A stretch of DNA of 64,000 nucleotides from Dipetalonema caudispina (Eukaryota > Nematoda > Chromadorea > Rhabditida > Onchocercidae). The translations under genes and the position numbers were made by a program. Under the pieces are notes generated by a model. The model was not told the origin of the DNA. It did no database searches and saw only the letters and a list, made by a program, of their open reading frames with translations. Positions 49,801 to 63,173 of this stretch are shown piece after piece (position 1 is the stretch's first letter; every line of letters begins with the position of its first letter). Location: positions 62,001-126,000 of the forward strand of contig JABVXV010000098.1 in assembly GCA_013365325.1 (NCBI GenBank). The letters run 5' to 3'.

Positions 49801-52800
49801 AATTATGGTGAGGGGTCGGTTGATTTGTGCCGGTACATCGGAATTCTTGAAAAATCGTTTTGGTACAGGATATTTATTATCAGTTGATTTGACGGTGAGT
49901 TGGAATTGTAAAATTCATTATTTTTGGTGCTATCTTTTTCGGGAAACTTTCGATGCACATGATTTTAAGTGTTGAATCAGATTTATGTTAAGAATTTTAC
50001 CTTGTCTCTGTTTATGATTGTGTTCATGAGGAAGACTTAAAAACGATTTTTGTTAAGAGACAGGTGAATATTTATTTCCGTCAGGCTGCATATGTTGCTA
50101 CCACAGCTGGGCTGATAAACTTTTTGAGCAGGAAAGGGAAATCACACTGATTATGTTAGCAAATAGGCTACCTCGATTTGAGATATTTGTTGAACTTTTA
50201 CTTATGAACTACACCATTTTTACTGTTTATTCCCTTTACAGCCGCGACAAATTTTCCACCATTCCTTTGATCAGAAAGAACAGTTGTTATCAGCTATTAA
50301 GAAGCATATTCCGAAGACTGCGAAGCAATCAGTAACTCCTCAACAGATAACTGTTTTGCTTCCCACTGAGTGCAAGAAGAGGTTTTTTTTCTTACGCATC
50401 TCTTCTTTTTCAAATTCTCATCTTGCTCGAAAGAAGATTTTATTTTAAATGAAATAATCCAGGAAATTCCTTTAATAAAATTGTCAACTTTTTTTTTCCA
50501 TTTTGTTATTTTCCTCTTCTGGTTGTTTTTTATCAGTTTTTTATTTGATTAACATTTTAGCTTTCCCAGTTTGTTTGTTGATTTGGAACAGAATGCTGAA
50601 AAGTACGGTATCAATTCATTTGGCTTATCACTGAATACATTGGAGCAAGTTTTCCTAAAGTAATTTTTTTTTTTTCATTGTATGTAGGTGATTTAATTTG
50701 AAGTGATTTGTGTTGTAAATTTTGTAACGATTATACTGACCTTCGCAGACAGTGTCAACTGCAATCTGGTTCAAACAAGTCTGGTAAGAAATTATCAGAC
50801 TTGTTGAATCCGGATTCTCATTTTACATTTCGATATGCACTGGTGAATGGGAAATTGTGATTATTATTAGGGGCAACAATTCAGAAATGAAAGTTTAGTC
50901 ATTACTACATAATTTATATATGCCGCTTTAGAGTCGGAGAACTTGAGGATGCTAATTCAACAGCTATCATTGACATAGAAAGTATGGCGGAACAACAAGC
51001 TTCAATTCTCTCTAGTAATTCATGTTAGTATCTCTTTTCAATTCTTTTTTAATTTATGTATGTATTTGTTTGTTTGTTTATATTTATATGTTGCGTGCAT
51101 TAAAATTCATATTTGATCTGAGACCTCATCAAGGTTGGGTGAAGGTCAAATTTCGCTATTAAACTGTTAAGAAGAGAATGCTGGGGTGGAAATGATGGAC
51201 ATTTTATTTCACAACTACATAAAAGATAAAACGCTCTTTCGTAAGACCAACGTTGTAGATTTTTTAAGGCATAAATGTTAGACTTCATTGATTAAAAAAT
51301 TCCTGCTGTTACTTTTAGGGAAGGAAAACTGGGGAAATTAAATTAGACAACGAGAATTGAAGCAAGTAAATGTGACAGGTTAAATAAGAAATTATAAATA
51401 CAAGCGAATTTGTATAAGTTGTATTTCGCTTATTTATTTTCAGTTATTCATACAGGATTGTTACTGTGGTTTGCACAAGTTGGTGCATTGCTGCGGAAAC
51501 GTTTCATATGCTATCAGAAACAATGGCCGCGACTTATTTGGCAGATCTTCCTTCCTATAACTGTACTCCTACTTGTTGTTTTTTATGTGAAGAATTTGCC
51601 AGCTCGGGATGAGAAAAGACATGGTATATCTTTGTACATTCATAGAATTTCCAAGTAAAATTAGATTGCCATGGAAGTTTAATTCAAGTCTATAGATATA
51701 GAAGTCGAAAATAGTGACAGTTTGTCAAATTGAGCGGCTTTTGAAGCTTGAATTTGCAGAAATTTTGCTGAATGCAGGACGTATAAATCCTTGTGTTGTT
51801 CCTGTACAACTGGAAAACCCTGAGACGCCATTTGGTCGCAATGTTCTGCAGATAATACAAAATATAACCGGTTATTTATACAAACTGGTGCCAACGTCGG
51901 AAAGCATGGAGCTCAGTCTCACTAAATTACCAAAAGCATGGGTTTATCCTTGTTTCCTCATCGTTTATCCTACCGTTAATTCCGAGATATCAACACTGTT
52001 AATCTTTCATTGATGCATTATGATGAATTTCAAATACTTACAGTGTTTAGATACCGCCACCTGTTGGTATGGCTGTCACGTACAACACAAAGGATGCTCA
52101 TATTGCTGTTACGGCGTTTTTCAACGCTAAAGCTAGATATGGACCGGTTATTGCAACGACGTTAATAAACAATGCAAGGTTGGGGCAGTCTTCAGGTAAT
52201 AAATTTCTAGTTTATTTATTGGAATTTTATAGAATCCAGCAAGATTTATGGACTTTCTTCCTGCTACCACTCTGCACATTATGTGGTCAAGATCTGAGAC
52301 CTTCAGATTCGGCGTTTATATTTACAACTTTATCTGCATATACACAAAAAAAAAAAAATAAATTAATCGTAATCTGGACTGTCACATTCACTTGATTTTA
52401 TTATAACTCTTGTATGATTCATAACATTTTAAAACATTACATTCTGTGCAGCAAGTTCATTTTTAGATTCCATTAAAGTTTCCTTTCTTCCATATGGTAA
52501 CGTAAGTGGTGTCAATCCGTTGGCTTCACTGAATTCTCACATGTTTTTGATAGCGCCTGTTTTGATTATCGTTTTCGCTTTCGTTTCTTCTGGCTTCATA
52601 ACCTATGTCGTCGATGATCTCAATACGAATTTTCTTCATCAGGCAGGCTTTTCCAATGATTTTAATCAGTGTTTGCTTTAAATGACTATCCTTAATTTTT
52701 CAGAAAAACTTTTTACGAAAGACGGCATTGGTTCAGGGTTTAGTTTGGTTTGCTCTAAAAGTCCACTTATCTTTATTTCTCATGATGCGTAGGCAATTTT

Positions 52801-55800
52801 TTTGTTTTGGATCGCATAGTCCTTGCTATACTTAATCTTACCACCCTCTCATTTCCTAAACCTTCTTCTAAAGGAATGAACTGAGAATTTGGAGGTAGTT
52901 TACCTCCCATGTCTCCATTTTCTAATTACTTTGAGCAGAATCTTGTTTAACGGAAAAATCTTTTATTATGAAATGCTAGAACATTTAGAATTATATCTGA
53001 AAGTTGGAAATAAAAGACTTTTCAAAGTTAGTTTCTTTCAGTATTCTTCTGTGAGTGCACTGAAAAATAAGACAAATAAACAACTGAAATTGCGAATAGT
53101 ATTTTTCAGCAACTTCGTACTCGACTGAGCACATTTACTTACTGGTTGTCTGTGATAATTTCGGATTTGATACTTTATGCATTTATTTGTGTTCTTTTCA
53201 TTGTTATATTGGGCGATTGGTTAAATAATCTTAAATTTGAGTGAGTTTTTAATGAATTTATTAAGTTTGTTGCGTATCTGAGATAAGATTTATGTTTCTA
53301 ATGTTTAGTGACCAATAGTATCGCGATGTTATCGGTTTTATGAAAGCATTACCACATACAAAGGAGTTATTTCGGATCTTTTAATTCTAGGTGTATTTGA
53401 GAGTTTTAGGATAATTTGGAATTACCACGATTTAGTCTATATGCACAGCATACCTCCTCGATATTGATATTTGTAGGTTGTAATATTCGCTTGTGTTCGA
53501 ACTGCGTAGTAATTTTCCCTCGCTCAGCTTTGTGAGCTCCAGGTCGAATTTATGTCATAGTTATCCAGTATTTGAAGATTATCATAATTAGTTATAGTTT
53601 AATATTGCTTTGGTTGATGTATCTATGGCCAACATTGCCATTTGTCTATTGCATGGCTTTCTTAATTAATCATCCAACACGAGCTTATATTGTGCTGATC
53701 ATCATAACACTGGTCGTTGCACTTTGTGCTAGCATCATATCCTACGTTATGATGTCTATAAAGCCAAAGTTATTTCCATATTTGCATGTAAGTGGTTTTG
53801 TCTTTGAAAAGTTTTCCATTTTCAGAATTTGAAGTTCCCTTAATATATGATTGGAATTACCTTGACATGATCTATTTACATAGTGTATCTCCTCGATATT
53901 GGTACTCTTTCTCAAGTCCAATTAATTTCGTAGAACGAAGGAATACATTTCAAAATACCCCATATTAGAACATGAATTCTTTTGCATAGAGAAAGTCAAC
54001 TTAGAAAGAACTAAAATTTGTTCTTAATATCTTAACTACCTATGTTTTACATACGGTTATTTAGAATTTCTGATTCCCTAGTTCTTAACATATGGAATAG
54101 ATTGATAGGATCATTCTTGTGGGAACAGGAATTAAGTCAATGCGTCATTAAATGCTTTTTAACTGTTGGACTGTACAAAACTTTTTACTTTATTTAAGAG
54201 ATCAGAAAAAAATAAATTTTTTTTGTATAATTTCAGACAGCATTCTTGTTTACGCTACCGACGTATAGCATGTCATACAGTTTGATTATAATTTTAGTTG
54301 CTGATGTCAACAAGGACACGAGTGGTCTGTACAGCTGGGAGGTGTTTTTCCCATTTATTTTTTAAAAAATTTGGATACACTTGAAAGTGTTGAACTTTTG
54401 AAAATTGCATTTTCGAAAAAGAAATGTGATGAAGTTTTTCATATAATCTGGCACTCTTTCGGAACTCTTTTTTTGGATAATGCAATACTCTTTGTCTCTG
54501 AAAATTGCGTCAAAAATCGAGCTTTAAGCTCAGTAGAGGAACATGTTTTTGGCGGAGACGAAATCTTAATTTATAGTGTAATAAATCTCTCGCAAACGCA
54601 AATAGTTTTTTTCAAATAGCAAACGTGGTTTCTTCAAGATTTTGGATGGAGTTATGAAATCTGAAAATTGCAGACCGTTTTCAGCATTTCAAGCTCCGGA
54701 GGTTATGAGTCTCACAGACTCTGCAAATCATCAGATTTGCTATCCCATATCCCTGTACTGCGTCAGCTAGGTATTAAATTCTTGTTTTAATTTCAAAATG
54801 ACAAAACAGTCTGCAGATCTCCACCATTTACTTTAGAGGAATTTTCACCAGAACTGACATTATTCATACTGTCACTAATTTTCACCCTTTTGGATTTCGT
54901 AATAATTTCTTTCAAAATGGGGCAGTTATTGATAATATTCAGCTGGATTGTACTTCCAGCGAAAATTAACTGAAATCTTAATTCATGTATGAAATTGAGC
55001 AAATTTAAAAAAAAAAAATAAAAAACATTAACTTTCGTTTTTCAGAAACTTGGACGTGTTTATGTTATGATGGCTTGCTCGGGACTTTTATTTTGGATTA
55101 TTTTAATGATGATAAATTTCAAACCCCTGGCAGTGTACATATACGATTTGTTGTCGGTAATACGAAGGACACCATCAAGCTTATCATTGGTTTGAATCTA
55201 ACTTTCATTTCTAAGAAACTTGGACGTATTTTGCGTCATGAACTTACATCATTGCTATATTTTCCAAAAAAATAAAGCATCATGCTTTCTTCGAACACTT
55301 GTGCGAAAGCGAAACGAGGCACGTGCATTACGGTGTAGAAGCGCAGTGGATTGAGAGCACCGAATCCAAGAAGCTTCAGTCAAATTGAAAAATTATCTAT
55401 TATCGATAGTGCTGTAGTAAGTTCCTGTAACACGGTAAGATAGAGGAAAATTCCATCAATTCTACAGAAATAAATCGTAAGAATGGTTGGTACGATAAAA
55501 TAAAGCCTCAGTTGTTTTGGGATTTTTAAGTTACAAAGAAGATGAACCTTGATGAGTTCACTGGAGTAAAGAAGATAATGGAATGCAAAGCTTTGAGAAA
55601 TAGTTCTATTTCCAATAACAGAAGCTTATTTTTAATCGAATGGAAACGAGTGGTTGAACACATAGTTTCGAAAAAAATGTTTATGTTTTGTTTAGTACGA
55701 AAATGGTTTGGAGGATATCGATGTAAAGAAAGAACGAGAATGCATATCGCAGAAAAGAAATGCCGAGCTTTCGCTTGCAGTCCGTAATTTGAATAAGTAC

Positions 55801-58189
55801 TACGGGCATTTGCATGCTGTTCGTGATCTTACGTTTGGTATTAAACGCGGAGAATGCTTTGGTTTACTAGGTTCGTTTCATTAAATTTTCCAATTTCCTT
55901 AGTTGCGAAACGTGCTGGAAGCATTTCAGAAATTCATGGATGACTAGATGAAGCAGAGAGTTGTTGCTCTTAGTTTAGCGAATTAATTAGCCATGAGTTT
56001 TTTTTTCAGAAACTTATTGAACAATATATGTTATGGCTCATTTTTGCCGGATAAAAATGTAATGAAGATGAGACAAGAGTACTTGCCATTTCCTCATTAA
56101 TTTTCAAGTCCTACACTTGTGAATAAAAAAGTTCGATTTTTGAATGATTCAAAAATAACTTTGCAAAATTCTAGGAGTAAATGGTGCTGGTAAAACATCA
56201 ACATTTGATATGCTAACCGGTGTATCCATACCGGATAAAGGCGAAGCTTTCATCAACGGCCGTTCTATTTTGAAAAAGCAGGTCTGACTTTGATGTCCTG
56301 TTAAATTAAAACTTTTCTTTCCAGTTTAACCTGCTGTGCTGTGTAGTAACTTCACCAACACAGATGACGTTCATTACGTCCATCATAATATTTGATGTAC
56401 ATCTTAATGCCTTTTTCCTATTTGGTGGTACTGTCATATGAAAGAGTTTTTTCAGACTATTGGATTCTGTCCACAGTTTGATGCACTTCATCCTAAACTT
56501 ACAGCTAGACAAACTCTGCAGCTGTTGGTCTCACTTTATGGCTTTGCTAATCCTATGAAACGTGTAAAAACTCTCCTTGAATCTGTGTCCTTAACAGCGC
56601 ATGCCGATACTTGCGTCGAGTTTCTCAGGTTATCGCTAACATTTATCTGAAAAATAAGAATGAGAGTTTTTGTGTTTTCGGGGTTTGTTGACAGCCAGCT
56701 TCGCGGTTTACATGAAAACTGTAAGTGCTTGTATTATTCTTGCCGTTTAATGCAATTGGAAACAGTAGTTTCTATAAAACATGTGCAGCGAGAAAATCGA
56801 AATATATAATTTGATTACTGATGAAGTTTCTTCTAAAAGATGACGTCGTGGTATACCAGGTCATGGGTCGTTTTGATATTTTTTAACTGTTAAGAGGTTT
56901 TAATATGTGTATACAATTTTTTAACCATCAGCGAATGCTCTCGCATTCGTTTCGTGAAGATACTTTATGCCTTCTCAAATTGTTTTCCGTTTTTTCATTG
57001 TTTACCTGACACAAGCCACCTAGACATCTCTCATTGACGGCATCACTTGTTAGGATTAGCTAAAGAACATTTTGTGCTAGTGCTGACATAAACTGTAGAT
57101 GTTACACATATAAAATATTACGCGGATTTTTACCTAGATTGTTTATTCAAAGAAATGGATTATTTGTTATGCTTTGTTAGTTTATTGTTTTATTATTTTT
57201 TTATTTTGAAGAGTAGCTATTCAATGTTCTTTTCTTCAGCGGCGGGCAGCGGCGGCGTTTAAGTTTAGCAGTAGCGTTGGTTTCACAAACTGGTTTAATA
57301 CTGCTGGATGAACCGACAGCTGGAGTTGATCCGAAAGCAAGGCGTCAAATTTGGTGTTTACTCAATGCAGTGCGTGAAAAACAGCGAGCAATGCTTCTTA
57401 CCTCGCATAGCATGAATGAGTGCGAAGCACTCTGTAATCGCATTGGGATCATGGATCAGGGTTCTCTGATTGCTATTGGAACACCACAACATATTAAAAC
57501 AAGGTTGGACTTTTGCTTTTTAGAATCGTATATCATTATATAAAGAGCAGATGAGAATGATTTTTGCAAGCATTGAGTATACGGAAGTATTTTCTCAGTT
57601 TTCCGCTTTCACTTCATGTATGGTAAGTATGGTAACAAAAGAGAAGAATTTGGACCTCATTATTTTTATTTTCTCAGATTTGGTGAAAAATACACGTTGA
57701 TTATAACTATTGCTGATCAGTGCAGACGGGAAGATTTAATTTGTTCGGTCAAAGAAATCTTCCCTGGTTCTATTGAGAAAGGTGCTCATAGTACATGCTT
57801 ATTATGGGATATTACGAAGAATGAAAATGATAGGTGAGTAGTCTTATTAGTCTTACTGTACCTGGTTCACATTTCTCGAAATTCCAACATTTCGTTTTAT
57901 CAGAATGGCAAGAATCAGGTAATGGCAAAATGTACTGAATTTACAATTTCGGAAATAATAAGCTACAAATTTGTTCAAAAGGTTTAAAAATCTTCTGACT
58001 CCTACTCCATTTACAGTGAAATGAAAGATATGCTGAACAATTTTCTTATAATTGTCGTGGTTTAGGTGGTCGGAGATGTATAAAAAATTATGCCAACTTG
58101 CGGCACGGTTTCCGTGGATTATTGATTATTCATTGACACAGACGACACTAGAAGGAGCTTTTTTACAACTTTCACAACGCGAAAAGTGA
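43890..58189 (+). CDS. Full-length ABC subfamily A transporter (CED-7/ABT-like)
   Basis: Membrane lipid exporter or flippase of the ABCA class. Exons: 43890-44024, 44146-44297, 44416-44603, 45220-45449, 45698-45889, 46349-46471, 46744-46885, 47003-47119, 47691-47866, 48305-48484, 48874-49164, 49395-49555, 49741-49894, 50242-50381, 50561-50659, 50749-50856, 50932-51023, 51444-51623, 51721-51941, 52051-52195, 52452-52642, 53110-53240, 53592-53787, 54237-54341, 55046-55156, 55696-55870, 56175-56281, 56456-56628, 57240-57503, 57678-57833, 58066-58189. All phases match: 1,652 residues. Order: TM1, extracellular loop, TM2-6, NBD1 (Walker [10 protein letters not shown] at 551-559, Q-loop CPQYNALF, signature LSGGM, Walker B VILLDEP), TM7, loop, TM8-12, NBD2 (GVNGAGKT at 1379-1386, signature SGGQ at 1472, LILLDEP, H-loop SH). 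Both sites look catalytically complete. Length is close to C. elegans CED-7 from memory; orthology is unproven. Weakest joins: exons 16-19, and exon 21, which needs a GC donor. Confidence 0.9.
45522..45567. repeat. 46-bp near-perfect palindrome in ABCA intron 4
   Basis: Two exact 22-base arms (start AAGAAATTTTTTATATAC, end GTATATAAAAAATTTCTT) surround AC. As DNA it could extrude a cruciform; as RNA it folds into a tight hairpin. Confidence 0.92.
53410..53470 (+). pseudogene. Coding-like relic, copy 1, in ABCA intron 22
   Basis: Read on the plus strand it gives [16 protein letters not shown] followed by TGA. A second copy at 53846-53904 gives a conservatively changed peptide in the same frame. 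Likely a decayed exon duplicate of unknown origin. Confidence 0.4.
53846..53904 (+). pseudogene. Coding-like relic, copy 2, in ABCA intron 23
   Basis: Reads [18 protein letters not shown], matching copy 1 with mostly synonymous or conservative changes. It has TGG where copy 1 has TGA. The frame stays open about 25 codons further. Confidence 0.4.
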
Positions 58190-59578
58190 TTTGTTACAAA
58201 CAAAGATATTGGCTGATTCATGCTTATATAGTTGTTTGTAGTGTTTTAGTTGCAAATATGTCGCCATTTCACTCTGCTCTGTATCAGGTTGTGTCTTCAT
58301 TGTACATATTTCACCTATAATTCGCTTCTGCAATCTTCATAAAGTTGATCCGAAGTAGTTGATTTCGCAGTTCCAGTCAAAACTAATCCCTTCAAAACTA
58401 ACATTCCCATGTTCCTTGTTGTATACTGCATTGTTGTGTCAAATTTCCATACTTTGTTCTCAGTGGATCAAAATTTATATATATATATATATATATACTA
58501 GGTCATAATTATAATTCCTGGAAACTATTTCTCGAAAACCGATATTCAGAAAGTGTTATTGCTGTCTTAAAACTTCATTCAAATTTATTATATTTTCTCA
58601 ATAGCTAAAACAATTTGTATTTTTATGTTTTGCGCAAAGAGCATATGTAATAAAAATCAGTGAATATAAAAAATACAAGAGCCAAAAAAGAGGAAGAATC
58701 AAGGTAATCGAGGAGGGAGGGAATTTTCATGCGAGGTTTGAATTCTCTTTGTTTATAATTCGCAAATAAAAAAAGAAGTACTTTACAGATACTCTTGACG
58801 ATTTTCGAATTTGCAGTATATCATTTTTTATTTTCATTTTTATATAACGAACAGTGAAAGGAAATTTGACTGTAGAAAATTGCTGTTCGTTGTGAAGGGA
58901 ACCGAGGTCCGAAAGGAATGTTATAGAAATAAACAAGTAATAATTTTTATTCAAAAAATTCTCTTCAATACCTGAATGTGTCAAATTGGGCCTATTGAGT
59001 AATCCCAAATTACATTTCGGGAAGAAAGAGATCAAGATGACATTTATTTAGTTTTACTCACACTGTGGCCTTCTCTCCCTGACTTGTATTGGGAACTTTG
59101 AATTTCGCAGAGGGTGGTTGGCGCATTTAGCTTCGGTCACCGTCGTCCAACGTGACAATTCATGAATTGGGTTTGGTGGTTCTGCTTATGATTTGGTTTC
59201 TCAACTTCTGATTTTAATGTGCTAGTAGTTTCCTGAGATTTCAAAGAAGAGGGGGAGAGAGGTAAAACGATGATGACTTTCAATTACTTCATGTTCAATT
59301 CATACAGTCTTAACAACAAACTTGAGGGTTGGGTAGCTCGCCATATCTCCACTTGAACTGTATAGGGATAATGTAACATATTGACTAGCTGAAGCTATAG
59401 GTATATTCTATCGGATCCCGTCGATATGTGTTTTAAAGTGAGAACCTGACGGATTTTCAGCTAATTTTATGTAAAATACTGTTTGTGATGCTGATTTTTA
59501 TGTCCATCTATCTGTCGATATAAAGAATTAAAGTACATTTATCCTTGATTCTAATTTATGCAATTATCAGACAAGAAA
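58190..59578. other. ABCA-UTP18 intergenic region
   Basis: About 1.4 kb with no gene seen. It contains a TA repeat (58476-58497) and an AATAAA at 58649-58654 that could end the ABCA transcript. The minus frame 58727-59035 is unconvincing. TTATCAG at 59570, eight bases before the UTP18 ATG, may be a spliced-leader acceptor. Confidence 0.55.
58476..58497. repeat. (TA)n microsatellite
   Basis: Eleven TA units downstream of the ABCA stop codon. Confidence 0.9.
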
Positions 59579-62500
59579 ATGGTTCGACAGAAGCGGAGAA
59601 CTGAAGACCGAGAAGAAGAAGATCGGTTAGCGAAAAAATTGTTTGGTAGCAGTGCTGGCTTTCCGGATGGCTTTGAGGATAGCGGTGATGATGACAACGA
59701 AATAGAAGGAACCTTTGAAGCTGAGGTATACCCATGCATTTGTACAATGAATTAATGATGTAGGATAAGTGGTAAACTTAAACCAACTTCCTTATTTTGA
59801 TTTTAGAGACAATAAGGTTTAGAAGATATCAAAGATTTGTAAGTTCGTTTTATTGGAATAATAATGATATACTGGTAGAGTTTCTTTACTTATGTTCAGA
59901 GCTTGTTCAGGATTTATTTGGCCATTGTCACGATCTAGAAGTGATGATAGTCGGAAGAAAGCTTGTTTCAGGAAGAAGCTAGCAAGAAACCCGTTTGGCA
60001 GGATGAAGATGATGAAGTTGAAGAGGCGGTTGTGGATGTGCCATTGCATCATAGAAAAATGTACATTAGAAAAGCAACCGATGCCACGAATCAAAAAATA
60101 ACACCAAAGGTTTTTTTTTATTTATTGTCTTAATAAACACATTATTTAATGGGAAATGTAAAAAAGCCAGTTGTGTCGTTCCAGAATGAGCTGGCGATAA
60201 TTGACAGAGCTATAATTGCGTGGAAGGTTTTTTACTTCTTGATTGTTTCAAATATTTAGAAATATATTCAATGCTATGCCATTTGTATTGCTTATGGCTG
60301 AACAATGATATCCTCAGAGTAACCGTGTGGTTGTACTTTTCACTAGTTCTAAACATCTGATCTTCTTAATCAGATTAAATGAACAAATGACTTACATCAT
60401 TCCATCAATTTATAAATAGTGATTTGTTCTTCTAAGGAAAATGAAACTGCAAATTTTCCAGGAATATGAGGGACGATTACGACAATTGTTTTGTCACAGT
60501 TCTGGTGCTGCTCCAGCCTGGTCTCGAACTTCTTGTATGTTCTTAATTTTAAGATCTAATTTTTCTAATTCTTGATTTTGTTATACAATCCACCACTTTT
60601 TTGATTTTGAAAATATTCCAGTTTGTGAAAACATGAAAACTCAACATGCTGGATCTGATGACGACGATTTGGAAGATGCATTACGCGAAATGACTGCGTT
60701 TACAGGAAAATGTGTTACCAGTAGCAAGTCATTAGCAAAAGGCATGATTAGCTTGAAGCGAATGAATAATATTACACGTGGACACCGATTTGGGAAGGTT
60801 GTCTGACATTTCTCACTTTTTTTTTGGAGATTTCCAAAATTTTGATTCATAGAAGTTTTTATAAACCTAACTGTTTTATTCTGACAGTAAAGTATGCCTT
60901 TTTAGAAACCGATGAGAGCATTACAATTTCATCCCACTCGTAAGGTGCTTATGTGTGCTGGTGAAAATGGCCTTCTCAGTCTTTTCGAGGTATTTTTTCT
61001 TTGCATTTCCAGGGCTTCATTTTTTATTATTGTGTTGAATCTTAACGAAACTTCCCTACGAAGGAGTTTAAATCCATTTAATTCAGGTAGGCTTACCAGA
61101 AACGGAAGAAGCTTTTTTACAAAATGTTCGTTTCAAAGCGTTCCCAATTACTAGTGCCTCCTTTACTGCGGATGGCTCCAAAGTAATCGTTGGCTCGAAA
61201 AAGAAGGTTCAAGAATTAAAATATCTTTGGTTTACTATTTGAACACATCTACCTGTGCGAATATATAATTCGTTTGTTCTATGTATTGATCATTCGAATA
61301 TAGATTACATTATTATTATATTCAACAATTATTATTATGGTACTACTATACATTTGTTATTAAATGATAATTCCGGGCCAAGACACAAGAAGTGATGTTA
61401 TTTATGACCGTTTTCAACATATTTTACAGGAAAATCTCTTTTGCTACGATCTTCTGGATGGTAAAGTGATGCAAATGAGAACTCCATACGGTATCGACGT
61501 TTCTTATTTCCTTCTCTTACAAGATAAGAAAAAACAATTAAATTTTATGTGCAAAAAGTTTTACAGAAATGACAAAAATGCATATGGGATATTTTTCGCT
61601 TTCGTCCGATGGCAAATACATAGCTGTTTTGGCGCATAATGAAGTACACATTTTAACTTCAACGGTACGTTGTTGACTCTTTGCACAGTATTTAACTATG
61701 GATAATTTGATCTTTTTCTCGATCTTCGCTCAATGAGAACTGAGTTAATTACGCTGAGCATGTAACATTTCAGTCTGGCATTAGTCACAAGCTGAAATTC
61801 TTTCTTAATAACAATAAGAATTGAACTGAGAGTTGAAGTCTGGTAGATTGGTTTCAACTATCAGGAAATGTCCAACTCGCTGTAATTAAGATGCATAAAA
61901 GCTGAAATAAAAGAGGGGCGAGCTTTAGTGGCGGCAAAATATTTTTCTTTTACTTATTTGTGTACTTACTGTAATTTTTTTTTCCAGCTTTTCCTTTTTT
62001 TCTGGTCTGAAAAGAACTGTTTTTTGTTCCATTCTAACAAGCACTTTTTGAATCAAGGTTAAATTTCAGTCGTCGGAATATGTTGGCGTCCTGACGGCTT
62101 CAGCAAAAATTGCATCCGTACAGTTCTCTCCGAATGATTCATCAACCGTTTTTGCTCTTGGGGGTAGGTTTCCATGTTTCGTGATTCCATTAAGTGATTC
62201 ATGCAGGCATCTTCACAATAAAAAGATGTGAAAACATTGTTGAATACCACTTAAAAGAATAGTGTTCAGAAAATGGACAAGTATTTATATGGAACATCAG
62301 GAAATCAAGAGAACAACGAATATTTCACGATGAAGGTTCAGTTAGAGGAACGACGATACGAATAAGTGAAAATGGTCAATACATCGCCTGTGGGTAGGTT
62401 ACTGAAACTGTCGAATGACAATAAGGGTAGGAATATACTAATTATTCTGGGAAACTTGCATTGCTGCTCCGAGACTGGAAGCAAACACTTGCGAAATTCA

Positions 62501-63173
62501 GAACTGGAAGCAATTGAATTTTATTCAGAGCGTTTAATCTTTGGTAGAAACAAGATCTGATTCGTGGCACTACTAAAAATGAATGAATGAACAGCTGCTG
62601 TGTTTCACATAATGCTTTGTTGTCAGCTATTAACTCTGTTAATTACTGGATTATCTCCATGGCATAGTGATGAACTTTTTTCCCGGGAATTTTATAATCA
62701 CATTTTAGATCCAATACAGGAATTGTAAATCTTTATGACTCCGCAGATGTCCTAATAGATTCGTTTCCCAAACCCGTGAAAGTATTCGATAACCTTACAA
62801 CAAGTATTGATTGTTTGGCATTTAATACTGATTCGCAAATTCTTTCAGTATCTTCAAATGTAAAAGTAAGTGACTCATTTATCAACATCTCTGTGCATTA
62901 AAAACAGCAGGGGAATTTCTATTTTCCACTTCTATAACTCATTGGACTTGTTCATTAAGTCCATAAACCTTAATCGAAAATAAGTTTCAGTGCAATTCGA
63001 TCCGGCTGATGCATGTTGGAAGCCGAACTGTTTATACAAATTTTCCGCCAAGAGATGTGAGTCTTGGAAAAGTAACGGTGACTGACTTTTCGCCAAAAAG
63101 TGCTTATATGGGTGTTGGTGATGATCGGGGCTTCCTCTCCCTATTTCGGCTTTCACATTTCACTACTTACTGA
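59579..63173 (+). CDS. UTP18: U3 snoRNA-associated WD-repeat protein UTP18
   Basis: Nucleolar small-subunit processome component needed for pre-18S rRNA processing; in yeast it recruits the exosome helicase Mtr4. Exons 59579-59725, 59972-60109, 60462-60534, 60622-60797, 60906-60989, 61087-61206, 61430-61490, 61567-61664, 62070-62163, 62270-62393, 62709-62865, 62991-63173 (TGA); 484 residues (human about 556). The N-terminus is acidic and basic (EEDRLAKKLFGSS, DDDNEIEG), followed by KPVWQDEDDEVEE, the equivalent of human KPAWVDEDDE, and GAAPAWS. WD repeats follow: MRALQFHPTRKVLMCAGENG, ITSASFTADGSKVIVGS, GYFSLSSDGKYIAVLA, IASVQFSPNDSSTVFALGEN, FHDEGSVRGTTIRISENGQY, IACGSNTGIVNLYD and VTDFSPKSAYMGVGDDRGFL at the end. 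An acceptor choice at 62070 (TTTCAG) over 62059 affects four residues. Confidence 0.95.

Noticed and set aside
54670..54771. An extra ABCA exon behind CAG at 54673 ([20 protein letters not shown])
   Set aside because: Its frame fits neither neighbouring phase, and the direct join [14 protein letters not shown] matches the family pattern before the last membrane helix.
55280..55440. A linker exon with [18 protein letters not shown] before NBD2
   Set aside because: Basic and tempting, but the acceptor phase does not match exon 25, and a direct join already gives normal family spacing to [10 protein letters not shown].
59892..59971. An additional UTP18 exon around ELVQDLFGHC
   Set aside because: It does not fit the phase between 59725 and 59972, while the direct join reproduces the conserved acidic KPVWQDEDDE context.
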